A stretch of DNA of 64,000 nucleotides from Limonium bicolor (GCA_023374045.1 CM041782.1:185832925-185896924), one strand, 5' to 3'. Positions 37,150-47,841 are shown, counted from the stretch's first letter. Notes: a model not told the origin generated them from the sequence alone. Program-made: numbers and translations.

Positions 37150-39442
37150 TGAAATACCCCAAACTTAGATATGGTGTTTAAATGATAAACTAAGATATAA
37201 GGAGGCTAAATAATGCCTTAGAAACATTAAGAAACATTTCTAATCAAAGAAAATATAAGGAAACACCAAAAGAGCAGTTTAAGCAAAAACGTGCTCTAAG
37301 CTTGGAGAGACTTGGGAGAGTACCCAAATATTGTTCTAAGGCCTTAGTACTATCCTAATGGTCATTTTAAATCAATTACCAAAGAAAACCAAGCTTGAAA
37401 ACAAGTTAAAACACAAAATGTGCTTTAAGGAGTCTTAAAGCACGTTTTTGATAAATTGTCTTGTAAATGAGTTTTGAATGGCTAAATGTCCATCATTACT
37501 CTTTAATTAACATGTGTACTATATAGTATCACATTTGGAAGTCTATATCAATGGGAAATCAAAAATTTAATTAAGCTAGTTTATAACATAAGACAATATA
37601 AGTGAGATATTTGGTCAACAAAGACTTAAGTACCCCTTGTTACTAATGGGGGCCGGTTTCTTATAAGGTGAGTCACCACCTTCATGACTCATTAAGCAAA
37701 TAAAGACATATAAAGCAAAAGTACTATTCACCTATTAACATAAATATCACACTTTACTTACCTCTCTCATCACTTCTTCATTCTCCTTTGTTTCCCACGG
37801 TTTTCTTGCTCTCTCTCCCTTCTCCATTAACGTGAAGCATACCTCCATGCTAGCTTCATCTAGCCTTGCACACAACTCACTCATTTTAGCTCCAAAACCA
37901 AAACAAATTACACATTCTCCTTAGTTAGCTCAAGCTCTCTCTTTCTATCTTTTCAAAACTTCAAGAGCTTCATTTTGGTGCCACGTCAAACCACCATTAG
38001 AGGAGGAAATTCAAGTTTTGAGACTACATTGGCTTCTTCATTCTCTTAAGGTAAAGAAAGTTTAAGAAAATCTAGGTTTCCATCATTTTCTTCCTTGTCC
38101 GAAAATTTACACTCATGGGACTCCATGTTTATGCCTTGTTCTAGCTTGTTTTCTACTCTTCAAAGGATTGAGGAGGTCCTTCTTGCTTCATATCCAAGCT
38201 TGTTTTGAGAAACCAAGGTAAAACAATCACCTTAATACCTTAAAGCACATTTTTAACCTAGGGTTTGTTCCTTAGGGTTGATGTATTATCTAGTACTCAC
38301 TTGAGTCATTGGATATTGGTTAGAACATTGGCAAGGAGATATATATTGGTGACCGAGATTGAGCAAGGAAAAACCTAAGGAAGAAAGCTTTTAAAGCTTG
38401 TAAAAGAACAAGGTAAATTACTTACCTTAAGGTGTTTTATTGTTTAAGGGAATGGGATTTAGATATGTGACGAGTTTAGTGTAGAGTTTACATTAGAAAA
38501 GGGTTATATAAAACCTAGGAGAAACAATGACTATACTTGTGAACTTGTGACTAAAGAGCAAATGAGAAGAAGAGATAGTTAGAACAATGTTGAGGTGAAT
38601 TACAAGAAGCATTTTATTTCAATGGGAGCCTTGTTGTGTGTATTCGCAGGTTGAAGGCAAATATATGTGGAAATTCAGTGGTTAAGATTATTGTCATTTA
38701 AGGGCCTAAGTGCCAAGCATTTAAGTTTATGCACTATAAGATGATGTGGTGTAGTTTTGGTGTAAATTGTGTGTTAAGGTTTTGTGATGAGAATTTGAGT
38801 GGTATTGGTTGTTTGATGGAGAAAAACCAAGTATTAGGATGTACTATGTACTAGAGAACCCATGGCAAAATTTAAAGGAGAACTTAAGCGTTTAAGATAT
38901 TCTAAGGGGATTTAATGACTAAGGAAGTACTAGGATGTTCTATGGGTTGTCTTGATAAAAAAGGGTGAGATTAAGGTGTTCTAATGACTTACAATGACTT
39001 AGGTATTACTATGAAGGATTTAGGAATCAAGAGAATGTAATTGAGTATTTAGGACTTGGGCAAATGTTGGTAAACAACTAGGAAGGAAATAATGTGTTGA
39101 TGGATGGAAGTTTAAGCTTGTGAAGGAACTTTAAGTAAATGCATGAAAGAGTTTTAGATGGTGAAAGATGCTTGGGAGATGACGTTATAGTGGTGAGGAA
39201 AACATTTGGCATAGTGGTTACATTAGGTATGAACCACCACCTAGAAACCTAGTGGAAAACATTACAAGTGTTAGCATTATTACAAGGAAAATGCATAATG
39301 ACTAAGGTGAATCTGGTGAATGATTTAATGTGTTTAAGAGGGCTTAAGGTGTATTTGAGGTGCCCAAATGAGGTTATAACATATTAGGATATATGAGGAG
39401 AAGTTTGGAGTTGAAAAGAGAATTTAGAATTAAGGTTCTGGA

Positions 39443-39840
39443 GCCGACCGACCTTAGGACCGGACCTGCAAGGTCGGTCAAGCTCAGATTACACTACCGG
39501 AGAAAGTTTCTGGAATCAACCGAACATAGGACCGGACTTACAAGTTCAGTCGGGCTTGTATTTTGTGAAGGAATTAAGTCTCTGGAATGGACCGACCTTG
39601 GGACCACTTGCAAGGTCGGTCATGCCTAGAATTTGTACGGTAATAAGTCTCTGGAATCCACCGAACATGGGACCGGACTTGGCAAGTTCGGTCGAGCTTA
39701 AATTTCCCTCGGGGAAACTCTCATGAATGGACTGACCTTGGGACCGGACTTGCAAGGTCGGTCGGGGTAGAATTTTCAAATGGTGAAGTGTTCTGGAATG
39801 GACCGACCTTAGGTAAGGTCGGTCGGAAGTTCGGTTGAGC
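39443..39840. repeat. Palindromic array, E4 5' LTR
   Basis: Six units of about 70 bp have cores such as GACCGACCTTGGGACCGGAC paired with AAGGTCGGTC. Spacers carry TCTGGAATGG. It matches 54913-55313. Confidence 0.85.
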
Positions 39841-39888
39841 CTAAAAATAAAAAAAAAAAGAAAATTTTGAAATCTAAGAAGGGTAATA

Positions 39889-40126
39889 CAACCTCCGTCC
39901 TGAATTGACCGTCCTGTTTGCTTTATGGCACGTTTTTCCACTTCAATATTAAGCATATAAGATAAAATAATTTTATAAAACTAAATTTTGTAACATATAG
40001 TTTATCATGTAAGGAATCATATGCAAAATTTAAATTTTCAAAATTAATTTATCTTATATGTTAAAAATTGAAGTCAAACGACATGTCCAAATAGTAAACA
40101 GGACGGTCAATTCAGGATGGAGGGAG
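39889..40126. mobile_element. Stowaway-like MITE in the E4 5' LTR
   Basis: This 238-bp element has terminal inverted repeats of about 30 bp (left CCTCCGTCCTGAATTGACCG, right its near-perfect complement ending GGATGGAGGGAG), flanked by TA duplications at 39887-39888 and 40127-40128. The AT-rich interior has no ORF. The allelic position in the 3' LTR (55359-55360) is an empty site with a single TA. The size, TA target and CTCCCTCC-type end fit the Tc1/mariner-derived Stowaway group. Confidence 0.92.
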
Positions 40127-41563
40127 TAGGTAATAAGGTGTACCTTTGGTAGGGTGGTAATGATTAGGACCCTAAGAACTTAAGGGATTAAGTTGAGTTA
40201 AGTATAAGTTTTAATGTTCAAGTTAAGTTTGTAAGCTAAGTGGCAAAGACTTGAGAGGTTGTTGAATGGGAATCTTTAGGGACTAAGTGAGTTAAGTAAG
40301 GTGCAAATAACTAATGACCTAAAAATGAATGAATGATTTAGGTTTGTGAATTGGGACCCCGAAGAAGGATAATCAAACAACGATCGACGGTGAACGGTAC
40401 AATCCTTCTTGTGACCTGCTTGCTAACGAGGTGTCCCTCGGCTTGTGTGCTATCTGTTTAATTGCTATGACTAATACAAGATAAAGCATGCAACCGGTTA
40501 TATTTGTTCTCGTTGTGTATGTGTTATATTTACACTAACCCGCGAGACTTGAGATTGTTACTAACCAAGTTTAGTACTTACTGAGTTAAGAATAAGAGTT
40601 AAGTTTGGTGGTTGTTGGTTAATGCCCGTTAGGGCTTAGCTAGCACATGGTGATTAAGATTTCTACTAACTGGAACTTGAGTGAGGAAACCCGGGACCGA
40701 TCTCCGGTCATGCATGCTAAGGAAAAAGGGGGACGGTATCTGAATCAGATCCGCCCTCCGCTTAAGGACTTGTCTTCGGACTTGTAGCCTAGGGCCGGTT
40801 GCCGGCTCAGCTACGCTGGGCTCCCGTCCAGAGTAGGTGGCATTAAGATGGTGCGGTGGGATCACCTAAATCCCAGGTTCGAATTAAGCTACAACCATTC
40901 CCTTCCAGGAACAGTTTGTATACTGAGAATAAGTTAAGATTGAGATTAAGCTAAGGAACTGAGATTAAGGAAATGAGGACTAAGGAGGGGGTTACTAACC
41001 CATTTGATAAGGGAACGCTTGAGTCGTTCATTGTTTGTGAACTATATGTGTTCATCTGTGGTTATTGTTATTGCACTTCATATTATGCTTGTGTATGTAA
41101 TCAATTTCCATGCTATCGACAATTAGTCGTCGTAGCCCCGTTAGCTTGGGGGCCATGAGAGAGTGTACCAGCATTCGTGCTGACCCCCTCGGGGGCTATT
41201 TTTACACTTGCAGGTAAGAGACCCATGAGGACGCACTACGAGAGTAGGAGCGGTTAAACTTAGGGTGGGATGTTTATTTTGAGTTCGGGTTGCGCCTGTG
41301 CACCCGACTGTTTATATTTAAACTGATGTAAGGTTGTGATTATGTCTAAGATATTTGTACTCGGTTGGTTGTGGCATTATGGATGGTGATGTTATGGGTT
41401 GGATAAGTATTTTGGTTAAGTATTGTAAATGTTAAAGCCGGTATATTCTAACGATCAGACCGTGGCAAGGTCCAGCTGTTTATTATCTCCGCTGCGACAT
41501 GTTCGTTTAAGTGTTCAGTTTTGCGATAACCACGATTGGCTTTGGATGGGGTGTTACAAAAAG

Positions 41564-41576
41564 TGGTATCAGAGCG
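41564..41576 (+). other. E4 primer-binding site (tRNA-iMet) in a hairpin
   Basis: TGGTATCAGAGCG lies five bases after the LTR. ATCAGAGCGTA (41568-41578) pairs perfectly with TACGCTCTGAT (41581-41591), loop GT. Confidence 0.93.
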
Positions 41577-41781
41577 TAGTTACGCTCTGATCAAGAAATA
41601 CCGGACATGAGTAACCACCGAGTTAGGATATACGTTAAGGAATAAGTAATGGGATAAGGGTGTGAGAAGTTAGAGTGAGTAGAGTCAGATGACCACTAAT
41701 AAGTGTGGATCGTCTTTACCGTCTACGGACGTTATAAATTCACTAACCAAAACAGTGGTGAATACGAATCTAATGTGAGTT
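41577..41781 (+). other. E4 leader
   Basis: About 200 bp between the primer site and the gag start holds the second hairpin arm. I see nothing else of note. Confidence 0.6.
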
Positions 41782-43196
41782 ATGCTTGTTCATATGGCAG
41801 GACGTCCTAGGGGAAGCCGAGGTCGTGGCCGGGGTGATGATGCTTCAGGAATACCGGGAGGGCAGACGATCGTAGAGATCGTAGCTGCCGCATTAGGGCA
41901 TATGGGCTACCAGCCTAGTGTGGGTGCACCACCTCCACCGCCACAACCTAGGGAACCAAACTGGGTGAAGAGTCTTGCAGATCTTCGACCCGCTCATTTT
42001 AAGGGGGAGACCGATCCCGCCAAGCTTGAGGCGTACATCTCCAAGCTGGAGACCGCCTTCGAGACCCTTGATGTCCCTGCTGGGATCAAGGTGCGTCTAG
42101 CTGCTTTCTATCTGAAGGGGGCGGCAGGCGATTGGTGGAAGCTGGTGAGGGCCGAGCATGTGGCCAATCCAGAGTTCGGTTGGGAGCAGTACACCGCCTT
42201 GCTACGAGCAAAGTACTACCCTGCCCATGTCCAGACGAAGAAGCGCTTACAGTTGGATGCGCTTAAGCAGACGGACAAGATGACAGTGGACGAGTATTAC
42301 TCAGAGTTCACTGCCTTGCTCCGTCTTCTGCCAGGTCTTGGATACTCTGACCAGATCCTGGTGGACCGCTTCTATGGCAGGCTTAGCCATCGACTCCGCT
42401 ACGGCATGGGGCCGACGAGTTACACTACCTTGCAGGTAATAAGAATGATTGAGATTTGAGTAAGTAATGAGTAAGATTTAGATTATGAGAAATAAGAGTG
42501 ACAAATACTATGGAAAAGCAGGAGTGCTATCATGCCGCTGCTAAGGTGGAGATAACCGTCCAGCTGAGGGACGAGGAGAATGCTAAGAGAAAGAATGCTG
42601 GTAAGAGCTCGGAGAGTCAAGGGCAAGGAGGGTACAAGAAACAAAAGTACCAGCCTCAGGCCCAGAAAAATCAGAACCCAAAGGGGAAGGAGGAAAAAGA
42701 GAAGGCTCCGGAAGAGCCATTGAAGTTGACATATGCTATTGCAGCTACACCCCTGCGCTCTAGGGCGCCAAAGGGTAAGGAATTGATATTGAATGAGTTA
42801 AGAAACAAATTAGTAACTGTTTGAGATATGAGAATTGATATTATGAATCATCAGGATCTGAGACTGAGAAGGGAGCCGGTGGTGGCTACCAGCGACGCTT
42901 CATCTATAGGTGGTGTCACAAGGACCACCCCGGGCTCGACTGTAAAGGGAATAAGGTGGAGTGCAACTTTTGTGGAGTCTATGGACACCGTGCATATGAG
43001 TGTTACCGGAACCCTGCTAGCAGAGCCTATAGGCCCGACACCAGGGGCAAGGGCAAGACCGATCAGGGAGCTGGATCTGACGGTCAGAGGAAGGTGCAGC
43101 AGGCGGTAGACAAGAACCCAAGGGTGACCCAGAAGCCGGGACCCACACTACACATGGTGGACCGGGACGATGAGCCTGAACCCTCATCGAGGCCAG
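41782..43196 (+). CDS. gag: E4 Gag, three exons split by two short introns
   Basis: Gag builds the particle that packages element RNA. Exon 1 (41782-42435, 218 codons; MAGRPRGSRGRG at 41794 is the likelier start, because E3 starts MSGRPRG) has an Arg-Gly-rich N-terminus and the capsid domain: AAFYLKGAAGDWW, WEQYTALLRAKYYP, LRLLPGLGYSDQILVDRFYG. Exon 2 (42522-42774) is basic and low-complexity. Exon 3 (42855-43196) carries two metal-binding stretches, WCHKDHPGLDC and the CX2CX4HX4C knuckle CNFCGVYGHRAYEC, then a hydrophilic tail ending PSSRPG. Read unspliced, stops interrupt at 42457 and 42822. Splicing restores a continuous frame across all three exons, and the spliced form regains the full conserved knuckle region. 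No stop lies inside any exon. Confidence 0.82.
42436..42521 (+). other. Predicted gag intron 1 of E4 (86 bp)
   Basis: Donor TTGCAG|GTAATAAG, acceptor AAAGCAG|GAGTGC, phase 0, with in-frame stops inside. E3 has the same donor (CTTGCAG|GTAATTAG, minus strand, 59213) and acceptor (TTCAG|GAGTGCTATC, 59110), while the intron sequence itself is diverged. The length is typical for plants. Confidence 0.75.
42775..42854 (+). other. Predicted gag intron 2 of E4 (80 bp)
   Basis: Donor CAAAGG|GTAAGG (strong), acceptor AATCATCAG|GATCTG, phase 1. Removing it shifts the reading frame so that FIYRWCHKDHPG joins in frame with the zinc knuckle. An equivalent donor (CTAAGG|GTAATT) lies near 58857-58866 in E3. 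Confidence 0.72.
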
Positions 43197-43329
43197 GTAC
43201 CGCTATAACCATTTAGTAATAAAAACTACCTGCTTACCGCATTATCATGCATGATTGGTGAATAAATGAGTTAAGTAAGAATAAGATGAGATTAGAACTT
43301 AAGTAAGATATAACCTACTACCAATTTAG
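43197..43329 (+). other. Predicted intron 3 of E4, gag to AlkB (133 bp)
   Basis: Donor AGGCCAG|GTACCG, acceptor CCAATTTAG|GAAGATTC, phase 1 on both sides. E3 has AGACCAG|GTACCG (58436, minus) and AACTTAAAG|GAACCTTC (58290). The donor-proximal intron encodes a stop at 43214, which would terminate an unspliced gag. Confidence 0.72.
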
Positions 43330-44069
43330 GAAGATTCAACATCTGCTACCCAATACCATCTACACCTAACCCGGAGCACACCGACATCGAAACCATAGAC
43401 TTTCCAACCGAACAATGTCAGGTTATCCGCCCATGTATGATTTTATTAAGGGGATACCTGACACCCGAAGCACAAATAGCCATCATCAGAAGATGCAATC
43501 AACTAGGAATGGGACCGGGAGGTTTTTACACACCGGAGTACCCAGGGGGAGCAAGGATGAAACTAAAGATGATGAGCTTGGGCAAGGATTGGAATCCGTA
43601 TGCCAAGAATTACCAAACCATGAGAGTGCAAGATGGAGTCTCACCACCGGGAATACCCGAAGAGTTCCATCCAGTTATTACACAAGTCGTGGAAATCGCC
43701 CAGCAGTTGGAAGCTGAACCGATTCCAGACATCCAGGCAGACATTTGCATAGTAAACTTCTACGAGAAGGATGGGAGACTGGGACTACACCAGGATAAGG
43801 ACGAGACAACGGAGTCTCTCAAAAGAGGGATACCCGTAGTGTCTTGGTCCATTGGGGATGATGCAGAGTTTTTATATGGCGAGCAGAAGCGTGCGGACCG
43901 TGCAGATAAGTTGGTACTTAAGTCAGGTGATGTGTTAATTATCGGAGAAGAATCAAGGATGTTATACCATGGGATTAAGAGAATCAAGCTGAATACAGCA
44001 CCGTCAGCAGTAATCAATGCGACGCATATGAGACCAGGAAGATTAAACCCAACCTTTAGACAATATTAG
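43330..44069 (+). CDS. AlkB-type Fe(II)/2-oxoglutarate dioxygenase exon of E4
   Basis: AlkB-family enzymes oxidatively remove methyl groups from nucleic-acid bases using Fe(II), 2-oxoglutarate and O2. The exon is open for about 245 codons; numbering below starts at the Met at 43437 (210 residues). Visible are the N-terminal lid-like segment GGFYTPEYPGGARMKLKMM (29-47), DICIVNFYEKDGRLGLHQDKDE with iron ligands H118 and D120, VVSWSIGDDAEFLYG (134-148), LKSGDVLIIGEESRMLYHGI with ligand H178, and RPGRLNPTFRQY with R202/N204/R208 (2-oxoglutarate-binding RxNxTFR). All catalytic residues are kept. From memory of the family, the nearest relatives are plant AlkB-homologue-1-like proteins, implying host gene capture. 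It lies in phase with gag exon 3, so a gag-AlkB fusion of about 660 residues is predicted. The substrate is unknown. Confidence 0.93.
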
Positions 44070-44274
44070 CCATGTAATGTTAGAATGAAATGAGGAATGA
44101 GATGTAAGATTGAAGCACATGTTGTAAACAGGATGGTCATGAATAAAATAACAGTGTTATTCATATAAATTGTTACGACTCTTGTTATACCATCAATACT
44201 CATGAAGCTTGTGAACACAATTAGGTTATGGACTCGGTACGGAAGGTGCATTAAGCATACTTACAGAGGCACAG

Positions 44275-46277
44275 GCCGACGCCAGCGGTACTACCTCACC
44301 GGCACCTTTCCGATTAATGGGATTGAGGCATCAGTTCTCTTCGACTCAGGGGCCTCGCATACCTTCGTCTCGGCATCATTCGCGAGCAGGTTGGGGCTAG
44401 ACGCTGATGAGCTACCCGACTTCACGGTTACACTCCCGTCTAAGGAGAAGGTTCGTTGCACTCGTTATTACCGAGGAGCCATTGTTAGAATTAAGGGAGA
44501 AGACTTTCCAGTCAGTTTCATTGAGTTCAGTAAGCTAGGATTTGATGTTATCTTCGGGATGAACTGGTTGGAGCGGCACAAGGGACGTATCCTCTGCACC
44601 GAGCATAGATTGCTGCTCAGGGGTCCGTCTGGGGTAACAATATCATACCGCCAGAGGCCCAGAGAGCCTTCGACTAAGATCATCACCGCCATGGCTATGT
44701 ATAAAGAATTGAGGAGAAAGGAAGAAGTATACCTCTGCTATGTACAGGACATAGAGAGAGACCCTGAGTTCGACCCCGACTTACCGGTAGTGTCGGAGTT
44801 CCCCGACTTATTTCCACGGGAACTGCCCGGCATGCCACCCACTCGGGAGGTAGAGTTCACCATCGAGCTGCTACCTGGTACCGGACCGATAGCCAAGGCA
44901 CCATACCGTATGGCTCCGGCAGAAATGACTGAGTTAAAAGAACAATTGAAAGATTTGTTGGAAAAGGGATTCATTAGACCAAGTGTGTCACCATGGGGAG
45001 CGCCAGTCCTCTTCAGGAAGAAGAAGGATGGTAGTCTCCGCCTCTGCATCGACTACAGAGAGCTGAATGCAGTGACAGTGAAGAATAAGTATCCACTACC
45101 CCGCATTGACGATCTGTTCGATCAGTTGAAGGGAGCATCTGTGTTCTCCAAGATTGATCTCAGATCGGGGTATCATCAGATAGCCATTAAGGAGGGAGAC
45201 ATTGAGAAGACGGCATTCCGGACACGATACGGCCACTATGAGTTCACAGTGATGCCGTTCGGTTTGTCGAACGCACCGGCGAAATTTATGGATCTAATGA
45301 ACCGCTTGTTCCGGGAGCAGCTGGACAAGTCGGTTGTGGTGTTTATTGATGACATTTTGATATACTCGAAGTCTAAGATTGAACATGAGGAACATCTGAG
45401 GGGAGTATTGGAAATATTGAGGGAGAACCAGTTATATGCTAAGTTCTCCAAGTGTGAGTTTTGGCTTGACCAAGTCTCTTTCCTAGGTCATGTCATCTCA
45501 GATGCTGGGATCTCAGTGGATCCAGCGAAGATTGATGCCGTACGTACTTGGCCAAGGCCGAAGACTGTTACCGACATCCGGAGCTTTCTCGGTCTGGCAG
45601 GTTACTACAGGAGGTTTGTTAGGGATTTCAACAAGGTCGCCAAACCGATGACCAGTCTGATGAAGAAGGATGCACCGTTCTTGTGGACAGTTGACTGTGA
45701 GAGATCATTTCAGCGCTTGAAGGACTCACTGACCACTGCACCGGTTCTGACCATTCTAGACGGTACAGAGGGCTTTGAGGTTATTGTGATGCATCCGGCA
45801 GAGGGCTGGGTTGCGTGCATGCAACATGGCAAGGTGGTGGCATATGCCTCATGCCAGTTGAAGAAACATGAGGAGAACTACCCCACACACGATTTAGAGC
45901 TGGGAGCTGTAGTCTTCGCTTTGAAGATATGGCGCCACTACTTATATGGGGTTAGTGTCACGATCTACACCGATCAAAAGAGTTTGAGATACATATTCAC
46001 TCAGAAGGAGTTAAATCTTCGACAGAGGAGATGGTTAGTGTTTCTGAAAGACTATGACATTGACCTCCAATACAAAGAAGGGAAGGCCAATGTTGTAGCA
46101 GACGCCCTGAGCCGTCGAGCACACTCACTCCATTCGCTAGTTTCTTTCTCCAGCTTGGTTGATGAGGTGCGAGAGGCTCATAGGACAGATGAGTACATGA
46201 GAGAGGTCAGACAGAAGCTGACAGATGGTACCTTTGAGAGTCAGAAATACGACTTCAGACTTCATGATGATGATTGA
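44275..46277 (+). CDS. pol: E4 pol: protease, reverse transcriptase, RNase H
   Basis: The open frame extends up to an ATG at 44202, but the exon probably starts at 44275, after the acceptor GAGGCACAG, in phase 1 with gag exon 3 at 43196 (skipping AlkB). In order it carries an aspartic protease ([23 protein letters not shown]), reverse transcriptase ([32 protein letters not shown], catalytic [18 protein letters not shown]), and RNase H ([40 protein letters not shown]). The first RNase H Asp is lost: [10 protein letters not shown] stands where E3 has VYCDASGRG, a GAT-to-CAT type change. The frame ends with TGA at 46275-46277 after FRLHDDD, where E3 continues towards integrase, so integrase is cut off by an indel. 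Confidence 0.93.
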
Positions 46278-47575
46278 TCAGACTTAAGGGCCGGTATGCA
46301 TACCACGGGGCAACACGGATTTGAAAGACCGTATACTAGGGAAATCACATTGTTCTTCAGTTCATCCATCCGGGAGCCTCTAAAATGTATAAGGACTGAA
46401 GAGATACTTTTGGTGGTCGGGGATGAAGACAGATGTTACCGAGTTGTTCTTGAGGTGTCTCACATGCCAGAAGGTGAAATTTGGCACGCGACGACGGGCG
46501 GAATGGGTACAGTCGATGCCAGTTCCGGAGTGGAAGTTCCATGATATCTATGGACTTCGTAGTTGGGCTTCCACCTGCTGGGGAGGTCTCAACATGATAT
46601 GGGTGGTGGTGGATCGCCTTACCAAGTAGCCGATTCATATCGATGAAGGATACTTGGAAGGTGACCAAATTAGCTGAGTTATTTGAGAAAGAAATCATGA
46701 GGACATCACGGGATACCAAAGACCATAGTGTCAGATAGAGATACCAGATTCCTTTCGAGGTACTGGAGCGATACCAGAGAAGCATTAGGTACAGAACTCA
46801 AGCTGAGTACCGCGTTCCATCCTCAGACCGATGGTCAGACTGAGCGTACTATTCAGACACTCGAGGACATGCTGAGAGCATGTGCCTAGACTTCCAGGGC
46901 AGTTGGATTAACAGATTGCATCTGATCGAGTTTTCATACAACAACAAATATCATGCTTCGATCAGATGGCCCTTTCAGCGTTGTCGGTAGACCATGTCGT
47001 ACACGCTCTGCTGGGATGAGTCGAGTGAGACGGTCATTATAGGACCAGAGTACTTAGAACAAGTTAAGGCTGAAGTTCAGCAAATCAGGGAGAACATGAA
47101 AGCTGCTCAAGATAGGCAGAAGTCGTATGCTGATGTTCGACGACGGGACCTGGAGTTCGCAGTGGGCGACCAGGATTTTGCGAGTTTCACCGATGAAGGG
47201 TGTATTCAGGTTTGGGCAGAAGGGTTAAATTAAGCCGAAAATTTGTTGGTCCTTATGAGATTACGGAGCGGGTGGGCCCGGTTGCTGACAGGTGATTACC
47301 TGCTGAGCTGGGTAAAGTGCATGATGTTTTCATGTTTCACAGCTAAAGAAATACATGCACCACCCTCCCATGTGTTAGAACCTGAGAGGTTGACTTTGGA
47401 ACCAAATATGAGATCCGTGGAGACTCCTCAGAGAATCTGGACAGAGGACTAGGGACACTCGCCATAAGTCAGTGCGATGGTGAAGGTTCTTGGTCTAACC
47501 AGGATGTCGAAGAGGCCATGTGGGAATTAGAGGATAAGAGAGGGCGAAGTACCCTTCTTTGTTTACTGACTAGAT
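46278..47575 (+). pseudogene. pol: E4 integrase and chromodomain, frameshifted
   Basis: Homologous to 30305-31384 and 35425-35690 of E3 but broken into several frames: SSIREPLKCIRTEE-region, LTCQKVKFGTRRRAEWVQSMPVPEW-like (46455-46520), GLNMIWVVVDRLTK (46588-46629), an out-of-frame SDRDTRF equivalent near 46730, YLEQVKAEVQQIRENMKAAQ (47052 onward), and chromodomain residues NQDVEEAMWELED near 47500-47537. At least five indels are needed to align it with E3, so no integrase can be made. Confidence 0.88.
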
Positions 47576-47585
47576 CGTCTGTATA

Positions 47586-47622
47586 GGGTACGGGGCGTAC
47601 CTCCTTTTAAGGGGGGTAGAGC
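47586..47622 (+). other. E4 second PPT-hairpin module after pol
   Basis: The stem GGTACG/CGTACC with loop GGG (47587-47601) is followed by TTTTAAGGGGGGTAGAGC. It shares the 14-mer TTAAGGGGGGTAGA with the terminal tract about 255 bp downstream. Confidence 0.78.
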
Positions 47623-47841
47623 TTCCTCGCTTTTGAGTTAGGAAACGATCATGTTTGTCGTTTGTTGGTTGTTTAAGATATGAATTTGTGTAAGTGCTAC
47701 ACTTCGGTGTAAGTTTGAGTATGTATAATACTTATGTATTGTATTGAGATTGACCTTTGAGTCTTGAGATGTGTGAATGTGAATATAAGATGTGGGTGTT
47801 AAGATTAAGAGAATTGTGACGTGAATGATTAAGCACATATG
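47623..47841 (+). other. E4 spacer between the two PPT modules
   Basis: AT-rich and non-coding; nothing recognised. Confidence 0.5.

Larger units (their letters stand above)
37150..41558 (+). repeat. E4 5' LTR
   Basis: 4409 bp, TGAAATACCCC to GGGGTGTTACA. Relative to the 3' LTR it has a 240-bp MITE gain at 39887-40126 and lacks about 35 bp near 37568. Landmarks are the hairpin block at 37375-37570, the palindromic array at 39443-39840, and the GC hairpin GACCCCCTCGGGGGC at 41182 followed by TTGCAGGTAAGAG at 41209-41220. Confidence 0.95.

Noticed and set aside
40629..40865. 78-codon minus-strand ORF duplicated at 55862-56098
   Set aside because: Duplication is explained by the two E4 LTRs; no family resemblance or start context.
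41182..41205. GC hairpin followed by T-run read as a bacterial-type terminator
   Set aside because: The sequence is a plant LTR; the hairpin sits before a pyrimidine tract and an AG and is better read as RNA structure or a splice context.
43760..44017. 85-codon antisense ORF over the AlkB exon
   Set aside because: Shadow of the conserved AlkB frame on the opposite strand.
44202..44274. ATG at 44202 as the true start of pol
   Set aside because: The 24 codons before 44275 have no resemblance to pol, and E3 lacks an equivalent start; an in-phase splice acceptor at 44275 explains the frame better. It cannot be excluded without transcripts.
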